Assembly (NCBI RefSeq): GCF_018918345.1
Contig: NZ_JAHLQI010000002.1
Coordinates: 310,001 to 374,000, forward strand
Source: Butyricicoccus intestinisimiae
GTDB lineage: Bacteria > Bacillota > Clostridia > Oscillospirales > Butyricicoccaceae
Direction of reading: 5' to 3'
Length of the DNA stretch: 64,000 nt
Below the pieces are notes generated by a model. That model saw nothing but the letters and a program-made list of their open reading frames with translations, ran no database searches and was not told the DNA's origin. The position numbers were made by a program, and so were the translations under genes. Of this stretch, positions 14,615 through 23,152 are shown in pieces. The first letter of the stretch is position 1. Each line of letters starts with the position of its first letter.

Positions 14615-14710
14615 TTACTTACCAAACATATGAATGACGGCTTGGTCAATCTTACTCTTGCGAAGCTCCTTAACATAAGCGTTTGCCATCTGATTGAACG
14701 AACGTTTCAT
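14615..14710 (-). CDS. Short basic peptide heading the array, 31 residues
   Basis: A distinct peptide, MKRSFNQMANAYVKELRKSK then IDQAVIHMFGK, encoded just upstream of the five repeats and read from the same promoter. GGAGGTGAGTCAATC precedes the ATG, an excellent ribosome-binding site. Its charge pattern (Lys/Arg every three to four residues) suggests an amphipathic helix. It could be a partner peptide, a regulator or a second product of the system. No family is recognised. Confidence 0.8.
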   Translation of the reverse strand: MKRSFNQMANAYVKELRKSKIDQAVIHMFGK

Positions 14711-14845
14711 GATTGACTCACCTCCAAAAATTCATAATTTCATGCGCGTCTTTTAAAATGACGCTTGTTTCTTTTGAGCTTTCAATTTACTCTTCAGACC
14801 TTTGTCTGTTTTGGCTTCCGGATGTCTTTCCTTTAGCTTGCCTAT

Positions 14846-14874
14846 ATCATACACACTTTCTCGCAATCGCGCAA
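14846..14874 (-). promoter_or_regulatory. Promoter of the short-peptide array
   Basis: Minus strand: TTGCGC (14874-14869), 17-base spacer, TATGAT (14851-14846). Start of transcription near 14838 leaves a 128-base leader with small hairpins (CAGAC/GTCTG; GCGTC/GACGC) before the first peptide gene. Confidence 0.75.
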
Positions 14875-15050
14875 TCTTAATTCTCAACAAACTATACAAT
14901 TTTTTATACTTTGTTTTGTGCACTTTTTCCAGAAGCGCTTTTTTTCGTTATTTAATTCACACAATTTGCCCTCTTTGTTTTTGTGCGTTTTAACCCAAGA
15001 TCTTTCATGTCAAGCAATCGCAAACATGCGATACAAATATCAAATTTGAC
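14875..15050. other. AT-rich gap, no gene seen
   Basis: Space between the array promoter and the mscS terminator. It contains TTGACA at about 15016-15011 on the minus strand without a matching -10; otherwise nothing recognisable. Confidence 0.5.
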
Positions 15051-15085
15051 AAAAAATCCCTGCTTCGGAGCTTTCCAAAGCAGGG
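15051..15085 (-). terminator. mscS terminator
   Basis: Minus strand: CCCTGCTT pairs with AAGCAGGG, followed by ATTTTTTG. Confidence 0.88.
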
Positions 15086-15100
15086 ATGACGGCTTTTCCG

Positions 15101-16054
15101 TCACTTTGTAATTGTGATGTGTGGATACGCAAATTCGATGTTTTCCGCATCAAATCGGTTTTTAACCGACCGATTCAGTGCAAATTTCAACGCCGTTGCG
15201 TCCGTTTGATCCGCCGCCCACAGCCATGCGCGCAAAATAACCGCCGAATCTGCAAGTTCAACAACTTCAACCTTCACTTCCGGCTGCGTCAACTTTTCCT
15301 CCGGTGTTCTGACGTCCAAATGCAGGGGCTGCCGCATCACTTCGTCACGCAGCAGCTGGATTGCTTTCTCCATGTCACTCTCATAGGTAATGCCTACGTT
15401 AAACAATTCACAAATACGTTTGTCAGCGTAATTCGCGTTCTCGATGACCGCGCTGTTAATCGTGCCGTTCGGAATGATAATGCGTTTGTTCTCTGGTGTG
15501 CGAATCGCCGTGTGCCGCAGCGTAATTTCCTCAATCACGCCGGACACGTTGGAATCGACATACCGCACAAAGTCTCCGATGATAAACGGCTTGAAAAACA
15601 AAATCATCACGCCGCCCGCGACATTGCCCAGCGTATCCTGCGCCGCAAAGCCGACAACGACAGCGACTATGCTTCCGGATGCCAGCAGGGCTGTCAGAGA
15701 GTCCGAGGCGCCCGGAATGCTCGACACAACGACCACACTGCCGATAAAGTAAATGCCGACAACGACCACATACCGCGCAAACGACAACAGCGTGACGTCA
15801 GTATTTCCCGACGCCAGCATGGCGTCCTTGGTGCGCCGAAACGCATGATTGACGATGCGAACCAGCCACAGCATGACCAAAATAGTAATGACGATAAACA
15901 GCAGTCGCCCGAACCAAGACGGCAGGTGCAGCATGGACGTAATCGACTGCACATTGCGAATGACATCGTTCGTTGCATCATTGGTCGCTTCCATCGCGCT
16001 GTCCGTCGTGATGGTGCCGGAACCAGCCGCTGTTTTCATCGCCTGAAAAAGCAT
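15101..16054 (-). CDS. MscS-family small-conductance mechanosensitive channel
   Basis: Membrane channel that opens on hypo-osmotic shock. The 317 residues include an outer N-terminal segment, three membrane helices (about 50-70, 90-110 and the pore helix ALLASGSIVAVVVGFAAQDTL), the MscS signature NVAGGVMILFFKPFIIGDFV, and the cytoplasmic beta and alpha/beta domains (RIIIPNGTINSAVIENAN onwards). AAAGGAG precedes the ATG at 16054; an in-frame ATG at 16078 overlaps the proS terminator. Confidence 0.93.
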   Translation of the reverse strand: MLFQAMKTAAGSGTITTDSAMEATNDATNDVIRNVQSITSMLHLPSWFGRLLFIVITILVMLWLVRIVNHAFRRTKDAMLASGNTDVTLLSFARYVVVVGIYFIGSVVVVSSIPGASDSLTALLASGSIVAVVVGFAAQDTLGNVAGGVMILFFKPFIIGDFVRYVDSNVSGVIEEITLRHTAIRTPENKRIIIPNGTINSAVIENANYADKRICELFNVGITYESDMEKAIQLLRDEVMRQPLHLDVRTPEEKLTQPEVKVEVVELADSAVILRAWLWAADQTDATALKFALNRSVKNRFDAENIEFAYPHITITK

Positions 16055-16076
16055 AAACAATCTCCTTTCCGCAAAC

Positions 16077-16115
16077 AAAAAACGGCAGGGCAGTGATAGC
16101 CGCTGCCTGCCGTTT
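16077..16115 (-). terminator. proS terminator
   Basis: Minus strand: AACGGCAGGCAG pairs with CTGCCCTGCCGTT (one bulge), followed by a T-run. It lies between proS and mscS. Confidence 0.8.
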
Positions 16116-16130
16116 TGCTTTTGTTCGATT

Positions 16131-17849
16131 TTACTTCAGCTCATCCAGCATGGACTGAACCAGATTTTCAATGTATGCCTGTGCAGCTTCCGGCGCAACG
16201 TCCTCACGCAGGGACTTATCACGCTTGGATACCTCAACACAGCCGCGCTTCATGGTCTTCGGGCTGACAATCACGCGTACCGGCACGCCGAGCAGGTCGG
16301 CATCCGAGAACATGTTGCCTGCGCTGACCTTGCGGTCATCATACAGTACCTCTACACCAGCTGCCTGTAAATTATTGTACAGGGCGTCTGCGGTCTCGCG
16401 TACCTGCGGATCGTTCGCCTTGATGGCACAGATGTGCACCTGCCACGGAGCAATGCTCATCGGCCAAATCGGGCCGTAATCGTCGTGCTTTGCCTCGCAT
16501 ACCGATGCACACAAACGGCCGACACCGATGCCGTAGCAGCCCATAATCGGGTTATGCGGCTTGCCGTCCTGACCGATATAAGTCATATCCATGGACTTGG
16601 TGTACTTGGTGCCGAGCTGGAAGATATTGCCGACCTCAATGCCGCGGCTGATGCGGATGGACTTCTTGCCGCAGCACGGACAGATTGCGCCCTCGTAGGT
16701 CTTTGCAAAATCAGCAATCGGTGCATCCGGCGTGTCGCGCTTGACGTTGTAGCCGGTATAATGATAATCTTCTTCGTTTGCGCCGCAAACGGAATTGTTC
16801 AGCGCAGCCAGAGACTGATCAATGACGAAAGAAACGCCCTCCGGCAGACCAACCGGACCGATAAAGCCGGCAACAATGCCGCTCTCAGCGGTAATTTCAG
16901 CCGGATGGATTTCCTCGCCGAGGAAGTTGCGCAGCTTGGTCTCGTTGACCTCCAAATCGCCGCGGATAAATGCAATGACATACTCGTCGGTCAGATTCTT
17001 CTGGTATACGACCGCCTTGCACGATGCATTGGCCGGTGCATGCAGGAATTCACAGACCGCCTCAATAGTCTTGGTGCCCGGTGTGTGCACCTTTTCCAGC
17101 GGAGCTTCTGTGGTCTCCGGTGCGTCTACGATGCAGTCCGCAGCTTCCATGTTGGAGCTGTATCCGCACTCGTCACACAGAACAATGGTGTCCTCGCCGC
17201 AATCGGTCAGCAGCATGAATTCATGCGATACGCTGCCGCCCATCATACCGGAGTCGGACTTTACCGCGATAACTTCCGGCACACCGGCACGGCGGTAGAT
17301 ATTGACATATGCCTGATAGCACTTTTCATAGTATGCTTCCAGATCTTCCTGCGACGTATGGAACGAATACGCATCCTTCATCGTGAACTCACGCACACGA
17401 ATCAGACCGCCGCGGGCGCGCGGCTCATCGCGGAACTTGGTCTGGATCTGATAGATCATAAACGGATACTGCGAATACGACTGTGCCGTACCGCGTGCCA
17501 GATGGACAGCCGCCTCCTCATGCGTCATGCCCAGAACAACCGGCTGACCGCTTCTGTCCTTGAAACGAGCCATTTCGCTGCCGATGGATTCATAGCGGCC
17601 GGATTCCTGCCACAGGGATGCCGGCATAACAACCGGAAACATCACTTCCTGTCCGTCGATCTTGTCCATTTCATCGCGGATGATGTTCTCAATCTTCTTG
17701 CAGATACGCTTTGCCGGCATAAACAGGGAATAAATACCGGTGGTCAGCTGCTTCATATAGCCGCCGCGAATCATGAGCTTGTGACTGTCTAACTGGCAAT
17801 CCGCCGGAGTCTCCTTAAAGCGGGCGCCGAGCATGCTGCTCATCTTCAT
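16131..17849 (-). CDS. proS: Prolyl-tRNA synthetase, bacterial type with editing domain
   Basis: Class II synthetase of 572 residues. Motif 2 and 3 regions are visible (FRDEPRARGGLIRVREFTMKD and MGCYGIGVGRLCASVCE). Between them lies the YbaK-like insertion (about residues 225-400) that clears mischarged alanyl-tRNA, and a C-terminal anticodon-binding domain (PWQVHICAIKANDP onwards). The start at 17849 follows GGAAAG with eight bases of spacing. A cysteine-rich pair (CDECG...) near 215 and CPCCGKK near 400 may bind zinc. Confidence 0.95.
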   Translation of the reverse strand: MKMSSMLGARFKETPADCQLDSHKLMIRGGYMKQLTTGIYSLFMPAKRICKKIENIIRDEMDKIDGQEVMFPVVMPASLWQESGRYESIGSEMARFKDRSGQPVVLGMTHEEAAVHLARGTAQSYSQYPFMIYQIQTKFRDEPRARGGLIRVREFTMKDAYSFHTSQEDLEAYYEKCYQAYVNIYRRAGVPEVIAVKSDSGMMGGSVSHEFMLLTDCGEDTIVLCDECGYSSNMEAADCIVDAPETTEAPLEKVHTPGTKTIEAVCEFLHAPANASCKAVVYQKNLTDEYVIAFIRGDLEVNETKLRNFLGEEIHPAEITAESGIVAGFIGPVGLPEGVSFVIDQSLAALNNSVCGANEEDYHYTGYNVKRDTPDAPIADFAKTYEGAICPCCGKKSIRISRGIEVGNIFQLGTKYTKSMDMTYIGQDGKPHNPIMGCYGIGVGRLCASVCEAKHDDYGPIWPMSIAPWQVHICAIKANDPQVRETADALYNNLQAAGVEVLYDDRKVSAGNMFSDADLLGVPVRVIVSPKTMKRGCVEVSKRDKSLREDVAPEAAQAYIENLVQSMLDELK

Positions 17850-17929
17850 ATGAATATCTTTCCTTTCTGTGTGCACCTTTTTGCACGCCCCGCATACGCT
17901 GAAGCATCAGGTATACCGGAGGTGCTGTT

Positions 17930-18235
17930 ATGCAGTCTATTTTTTATGTTCGTCCCTCTGCGCAGGAAATCGTAGAGACCGCCGTGACGCTGCGCGAGCC
18001 GGATCCGCCCGTGCTTCTCGGCACAGTCACGGATGACAGCGGCAAACCGGTCTCCCATGCGCTTGCCGTCTTATATGCGTCCGGCGGCGTACAGCCGGAC
18101 ACCGTTGCCGGCATCAGCTGCACCGATGCGCAGGGACGATTTTTCTTCGGACCGCTGGAGGCAGGCGTGCTGTATGAAGTCCGCATACAGGCAGACACGC
18201 GTCCGCGCCGCGTGCTCGAGCAGCCCGAAGAATAA
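17930..18235 (+). CDS. Small carboxypeptidase-regulatory-like beta-sandwich protein
   Basis: A 101-residue protein whose residues 28-90 fit the Cna-B/carboxypeptidase regulatory fold: LLGTVTDDSGKPVSHALAVL, a loop, then DAQGRFFFGPLEAGVLYEVRI. Such domains are usually part of larger surface proteins, but here one stands alone with no signal peptide or anchor. CGGAGG lies eight bases before the ATG. It is divergent from proS and converges on thrS. Confidence 0.75.
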   Translation: MQSIFYVRPSAQEIVETAVTLREPDPPVLLGTVTDDSGKPVSHALAVLYASGGVQPDTVAGISCTDAQGRFFFGPLEAGVLYEVRIQADTRPRRVLEQPEE

Positions 18236-18244
18236 AATCTTTTT

Positions 18245-20191
18245 TTACTTCTTTGCCTTGGTAGAAACGATTTCTGCCAGCTGTGCCTCGAACTCCTCGA
18301 AGCTCATTGCACCCAGATCGCCGTCTACGCGCTGACGCGGAGATACCGTATTGTTCTCCAAGTCCTTATCGCCGACAATCAGCAGATACGGAATACGCTC
18401 GTTGCGGCCCTCGCGAATCTTGTAGCCCAGCTTCTCCGAGCGATGGTCTACGGTTGCGCGATAGCCCTTCTTGAGCAGCTTCTTGCCAATTTCATCCGCA
18501 TAATCTGCGGCACGGTCGGTTACCGGCAGAACGCGCACCTGCTCCGGTGCCATCCAAGTCGGCAGAGAGCCTGCATACTTCTCAATGAGGTATGCCAGCG
18601 TGCGCTCATAGCAGCCCAGAGAGGTTCTGTGAATGATGTACGGCAGCTTTTTCTGACCGTCCGCATCCGTGTAATGCATGCCGAAACGCTGTGCCAGCAG
18701 CATATCAATCTGGATGGTAACCAGCGTATCTTCCTTGCCGTGTACGTTGTGGTACTGAATATCCAGCTTCGGGCCGTAGAAAGCAGCTTCATCAATGCCA
18801 ATTTCATACGGCACGCCCAGATCATCCAGAATCTGTGCCATGGTCGCCTGTGCTTCTTCCCACTGCTCTGCGGTGCCCTCATACTTGTTGTTCGGGTTTG
18901 CCGGATCCCACTGCGAGAAGCGGAACGAGCAGTCCTCCCACAGACCCACGGTATCCAGCATATAATGTGCCAGATCCAGACAGTCCTTAAATTCTTCCTC
19001 CAGCTGATCCGGACGAACGACGTTGTGACCCTCAGAAATGGTAAACTGACGAACACGAATCAGGCCGTGCATTTCGCCGGAATCCTCGTTGCGGAACAGC
19101 GTCGAGGTCTCGCCCAAGCGCATCGGCAGATCGCGGTAGGAACGCGCGCGGTTGAGATATACCTGATACTGGAACGGACAGGTCATCGGGCGCAGAGCCA
19201 GACACTCCTTTTCTTCATCATACGGATCGCCGATGATGAACATGCCGTCCAGATAATGATCCCAGTGACCGGAAATGCGGAAGAATTCGCGCTTTGCCAT
19301 CAGCGGGGTCTTGGTCAGCAGATAGCCGTGCTCCTGCTCGACATCTTCTACCCAGCGCTGCAGCAGCTGAATGACGCGCGCGCCCTTCGGCAGCATAACC
19401 GGCAGACCCTGGCCCAGTGTCTCTACCGTGGTGAAATATTCCAGCTCACGACCCAGCTTGTTGTGGTCGCGCTTCTTTGCTTCTTCTACTGCTGCCAGAT
19501 ACTCGTCCAGCATAGTCTTTTTCGGGAACGCCGTGCCGTAAATGCGCTGGAGCATCTTGTTGTGCTCATCGCCGCGCCAGTATGCGCCGGTGCAGGAGGT
19601 CAGCTTGAATGCCTTGACCTTGGATGTATCGGTGCAGTGCGGGCCTGCGCACAGGTCGGTAAAGTCGCCCTGATGGTACAGCGTAATCAGCTCGCCTTCC
19701 GGCAGATCCTCAATCAGCTCTACCTTATACGGCTCATTCTTCTCGCGGAACAGGTTGAGCGCATCCTCGCGGGAAACCTCCTCGCGAATCATCGGAATGC
19801 CCTGCTTGACGATTTTTTTCATCTCCGCCTCGATCTTTTCCAGATCCTCCGGCGTGAAATTGTGTTCGGAATCAATATCGTAATAGAAGCCGTTGTCGAT
19901 GGCCGGTCCGATTGCCAGCTTGACATCCGGATACAGGTGCTTGACTGCCTGTGCCAGAACGTGCGAAGCGGTGTGACGCAGGGTCCACTTGCCCATATCA
20001 TCATCAAAGGTCAGGACGCTCATCGTGCAGTCCTTCTCCAGCGGTGTTTTCAGATCGACGGTCTGTCCGTCTACCTCTGCTGCCAGTGCGGCGCGTGCCA
20101 GACCGGCAGAAATCTGCTTGGCAACATCCAGACAGGTTGCACCATTCTCGACCTGCATGATGGTTCCGTCTTTCAGGGTAATGTTAATCAT
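18245..20191 (-). CDS. thrS: Threonyl-tRNA synthetase
   Basis: Class II synthetase of 648 residues: TGS domain (MINITLKDGTIMQVENG), the editing domain with HTASHVLAQAVKHLYP and the second HxxxC-type segment, catalytic motifs (FRNEDSGEMHGLIRVRQFT; IIHRTSLGCYERTLAYLIEKYAG), and the C-terminal anticodon-binding domain (RVLPVTDRAADYADEIGKKL). The start follows AAAGGATTGGATTGTT. An open frame extends further upstream but only by reading through the T-box leader. Confidence 0.96.
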   Translation of the reverse strand: MINITLKDGTIMQVENGATCLDVAKQISAGLARAALAAEVDGQTVDLKTPLEKDCTMSVLTFDDDMGKWTLRHTASHVLAQAVKHLYPDVKLAIGPAIDNGFYYDIDSEHNFTPEDLEKIEAEMKKIVKQGIPMIREEVSREDALNLFREKNEPYKVELIEDLPEGELITLYHQGDFTDLCAGPHCTDTSKVKAFKLTSCTGAYWRGDEHNKMLQRIYGTAFPKKTMLDEYLAAVEEAKKRDHNKLGRELEYFTTVETLGQGLPVMLPKGARVIQLLQRWVEDVEQEHGYLLTKTPLMAKREFFRISGHWDHYLDGMFIIGDPYDEEKECLALRPMTCPFQYQVYLNRARSYRDLPMRLGETSTLFRNEDSGEMHGLIRVRQFTISEGHNVVRPDQLEEEFKDCLDLAHYMLDTVGLWEDCSFRFSQWDPANPNNKYEGTAEQWEEAQATMAQILDDLGVPYEIGIDEAAFYGPKLDIQYHNVHGKEDTLVTIQIDMLLAQRFGMHYTDADGQKKLPYIIHRTSLGCYERTLAYLIEKYAGSLPTWMAPEQVRVLPVTDRAADYADEIGKKLLKKGYRATVDHRSEKLGYKIREGRNERIPYLLIVGDKDLENNTVSPRQRVDGDLGAMSFEEFEAQLAEIVSTKAKK

Positions 20192-20494
20192 AACAATCCA
20201 ATCCTTTCTTTGGGGCAAAAAAACAACTCCCGCCCCCAAAATGTTGTCAGGGGTGAGAGCTAACGGTTCCCACGGTTCCACCCTGCTTGCACTTATGACA
20301 AAACGCCAAAAATGCCGCTCGGTTATCTGATAACGCGGATAAGACGCCGCAGGATACTAATTGGTTCCCCTGCGGAGCTCTGGGACGGTGACACGAATCC
20401 AAGGCGCTGCGGGCACTTTCAGCTTATAATGCCCGCTCTCTGGTGCGCGGTTGTCGGGATTCCTGCGTTCCCTTCTCTGCTTGTTTTTTGATTT
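20192..20494 (-). promoter_or_regulatory. T-box riboswitch of thrS
   Basis: The minus-strand leader holds the T-box core AGGGTGGAACCG (20284-20273), which pairs with uncharged tRNA, followed by a terminator: CTCTCACCCC with GGGGGCGGGAG and seven Ts (about 20250-20213). A Stem I-like region lies upstream (AGAGAGCGGGCA... GCTGAAAGTGCCCGC). An ACC threonine codon at 20389-20387 is a candidate specifier, but I could not fold the stem. The leader is expected to read tRNA-Thr charging. Confidence 0.85.
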
Positions 20495-20500
20495 GTCCTT

Positions 20501-20529
20501 ATTTTACAACGCACCGGAACGCTTGTCAA
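20501..20529 (-). promoter_or_regulatory. Promoter of the thrS T-box leader
   Basis: Minus strand: TTGACA (20529-20524), 17-base spacer, TAAAAT (20506-20501). Confidence 0.8.
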
Positions 20530-20558
20530 CCAACAGTTTGTACAAAAGCCGTATTCTG

Positions 20559-22769
20559 TTATGCGCCGGACAGCATAGTTTCCCCGTCGGACACCAGCAG
20601 CTGCACGCGGTTTTCCTGTATTTGGATGGCAACGCACTGCCCTGCCTGTCCGGTCAGCAGCAGACCCGCCAGCGGGTCCGTCACACATTTGGCGACCTCA
20701 TCGCGGACAGCCCGCGCGCCGCGCTTGCCATCGACCACGCCGAGCCGCCGTTCAGCCTCTGCCGACCACGTGAGCCGTGTGCCGCGCGCTTCACAGCGCT
20801 GCGCAAGTTTGTGCAGCTCCTGCGCCGCTATGGCCGCACAATCGCGCGGCGTCAAGTCGGAAAACACAATCAAATCGTCCAGCCGAGCCGCCAGCTCCGG
20901 CTGTAACATGCGGCGCGCCTGTTCCTCTGCCTGCTGCTGTCTTGCGTCCTTTGCGCCGAAGCCGACCGCACGCCCCTGCTGCCCGCTGCCCAGATTGGAG
21001 GTCAGCAAAATGACAGCATGGCGAAAATCCGCACTTTTGCCCTCGGAATCGGTTAATCTGCCGTCCTCCAGCAGGCGCAGCAACAGACGCAGCACATCCG
21101 GATGTGCTTTTTCCACCTCGTCAAACAGCACGACCGAGCGCGGATGTCTGCGAATTTTCTCGGTCAGCTGTCCGCCTTCTCCATATCCTTTGTAGCCGGG
21201 CGGTGCGCCGATGAGCCGCGAAACATCGTGCGCCTGCTGATACTCTGACAAATCAATGCGAATCAGTCCCTCCCGCCCGAACAGCGCGCGCGACAGAGCA
21301 AGACTGACGGAGGTTTTTCCCACACCGGTCGGTCCGGTCAGCAGCAGCGCTGCAACCGGACGCGCCGTATCGCGCAAGCCCGCACTGCCGCGCCGCACGG
21401 CACGGCAGATTTTGGCAATGGCCTGCTGCTGTCCGATGACGGTTCGTCCCAGCTCCTGCTCCAGCTGCATGAGCCTGCCGGCGGCTTCTCCCTCCTCTGC
21501 CGCGCGGAAGCCGTCAAACCGTCGGGCAATTTGCGCAATGTCCTGCGCACGCAGCTGTGTGCCGCCCTCCAGATGCACGGCGGCGCACGCCTCATCCAGC
21601 AAGTCAATCGCTTTGTCCGGCAAATGCCGCTCCGGATGGGTGCGCACGGAAATGGTCACCGCGGCACGCAGGGCGTCCGGTGCAATGCGCACCCGATGAT
21701 GCTGCTCGTATTTCCCTGCTATGCCGCGCAAAATGGCTTCCGTCTCCTGCTCATCCGGTTCCGAGACGCGAATTTTTTGAAACCGGCGTTCCAGCGCCGC
21801 ATCTTTTTCAATGGTCTTGTGATATTCCTCCGATGTCGTCGTGCCAATCAGCCGAATTTCTCCACGCGCCAGTGCCGGCTTGAGCAGATTGGAGGCATCA
21901 ATCGCCCCTTCCGCCGACCCTGCACCGACCAGCGTATGCACCTCATCAATAAAGGCGATGACATCTTTGGATGCGCTCAGCTCCCGCACGATGTTTTTGA
22001 GCCGTTCCTCAAATTCTCCGCGATATTTCGTGCCGGAAATCAGGCTCGCCATATCCAGGGAAACCAGCCGCGCATGCCGCAGCTCGTCCGGCACTCTGCC
22101 GTCTGCAATCGCCTGTGCCAGTGCCTCCGCCACGGCAGTCTTTCCGACACCGGGATCTCCCAGCAGCACTGGATTATTTTTCGTGCGGCGCTGCAAAATG
22201 GTCATGAGGCGAAACAGCTCTTTTTCTCTGCCGATGACAGGGTCCAATCGTCCTGCCCGCGCCAGCTCCGTGAGATCCGTCGCATACCGATCCAACGTTG
22301 CCGTCGCCGCGGGACGCGCAGATGCCCGTCTGGCGTGCAGCTCCTGCGTGAGAGACATGCCAGTCTGCCGTTCCAGCGCCGGAATATCCGCCCGCATGTG
22401 TTCTAGGACGCGGTGCGCCATGCACCCGCGAAAGCGAACCAGCGCACACAGCAAGTGCCGTTCATCCGCCTGTCCGCCGCCCGCCGCGCTCGCCGCCTGA
22501 TGCAAAACCAAACGCAGTTCGGGGCTGATGCACCGCGGCCGCCGCATCGGAAACCGGCTTCCCGTCAGCCGCGCGGTGTAGTATAGGCTGCGCCAGCCGC
22601 CCGCACCGGCATCTGCCAGCAGCTTGGACGCGGTTCCGCCCGCAGATGCGCTGAGTCCCAGCAGCAGATGTTCTGTTCCGACGGTCTCCCGTCCCAGCAT
22701 GCCCGCGCGGTGTACGGACGCCGCCAGCGCTCGTCTGGCATTCTTGTCAAAAGGCCCCTGAAATTTCAT
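20559..22769 (-). CDS. ClpA/ClpC-type AAA+ unfoldase
   Basis: A 736-residue Hsp100 ATPase. An N-terminal repeat domain (about 1-140) is followed by AAA module 1 (Walker A GDPGVGKT, Walker B VIAFIDEVHTLVGAG) and AAA module 2 (Walker A GPTGVGKT, Walker B VVLFDEVEKAHPDV). There is no UVR/middle-domain insertion of the ClpC type: after module 1 the chain goes straight to LEQELGRTVIGQQQAI. VGFG in module 2 may be the ClpP-binding loop. The start at 22769 follows GAGGG. It would feed substrates to ClpP, which is not in the window. Confidence 0.88.
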   Translation of the reverse strand: MKFQGPFDKNARRALAASVHRAGMLGRETVGTEHLLLGLSASAGGTASKLLADAGAGGWRSLYYTARLTGSRFPMRRPRCISPELRLVLHQAASAAGGGQADERHLLCALVRFRGCMAHRVLEHMRADIPALERQTGMSLTQELHARRASARPAATATLDRYATDLTELARAGRLDPVIGREKELFRLMTILQRRTKNNPVLLGDPGVGKTAVAEALAQAIADGRVPDELRHARLVSLDMASLISGTKYRGEFEERLKNIVRELSASKDVIAFIDEVHTLVGAGSAEGAIDASNLLKPALARGEIRLIGTTTSEEYHKTIEKDAALERRFQKIRVSEPDEQETEAILRGIAGKYEQHHRVRIAPDALRAAVTISVRTHPERHLPDKAIDLLDEACAAVHLEGGTQLRAQDIAQIARRFDGFRAAEEGEAAGRLMQLEQELGRTVIGQQQAIAKICRAVRRGSAGLRDTARPVAALLLTGPTGVGKTSVSLALSRALFGREGLIRIDLSEYQQAHDVSRLIGAPPGYKGYGEGGQLTEKIRRHPRSVVLFDEVEKAHPDVLRLLLRLLEDGRLTDSEGKSADFRHAVILLTSNLGSGQQGRAVGFGAKDARQQQAEEQARRMLQPELAARLDDLIVFSDLTPRDCAAIAAQELHKLAQRCEARGTRLTWSAEAERRLGVVDGKRGARAVRDEVAKCVTDPLAGLLLTGQAGQCVAIQIQENRVQLLVSDGETMLSGA

Positions 22770-23046
22770 GCTCTTCCCTCGCTTTCCACAGTCTCTTTTC
22801 TCAGCTTTGCCCGTTTGTTCCAATTTTAGACGCCGCGGGCAGATTTTTTCTGTTACCCCGTGTCACTCTGCATCAATATATGCTATACTAAAGAGGACAT
22901 ATGATAGAAATCGGATTTTCCATTCCTTGGCAAAACTGACTTTTTGTTTGTTTTTATCACGCTGTTTTTTTGTGCGAATTGTGCGCGCTGCGTCAATGTG
23001 AACAACTTTTTAACGCGAATTTTAACGCATTTTTTGCATAATGCAG
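22770..23046. other. Divergent intergenic region, no clear gene
   Basis: Between the Clp ATPase (minus) and the transporter (plus). A TATACT-like element at 22884 and a 12-residue frame at 22902 (MIEIGFSIPWQN) behind AAAGAGG could be a leader peptide but are weak. TTTTAACGC occurs twice near 23012-23032. Confidence 0.4.
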
Positions 23047-23075
23047 TTGCTATTCTGCGAACAGGCGCGTATAAT
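23047..23075 (+). promoter_or_regulatory. Promoter of the ArsB/NhaD-like transporter
   Basis: TTGCTA (23047-23052), 17-base spacer, TATAAT (23070-23075). An 8-bp hairpin (GGAAAATG/CATTTTCC, 23091-23116) lies in the leader. Confidence 0.75.
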
Positions 23076-23152
23076 GCGTTTTGACAAAAGGAAAATGAAT
23101 AAAATTCCATTTTCCAGATAATGCAAAAGGCAAATAATAAGGAGGTTTTCTT

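Larger units (their letters stand above)
13902..14617 (-). repeat. Tandem gene duplication, period 138-139 bp, with a 277-bp dimer
   Basis: Start codons of the five copies lie 138, 139, 138 and 162 bases apart. Copies 1 and 3 share codon choices, as do copies 2 and 4, with identical spacers, so a two-copy 277-bp unit was itself duplicated (14064-14340 and 14341-14617). Confidence 0.85.
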
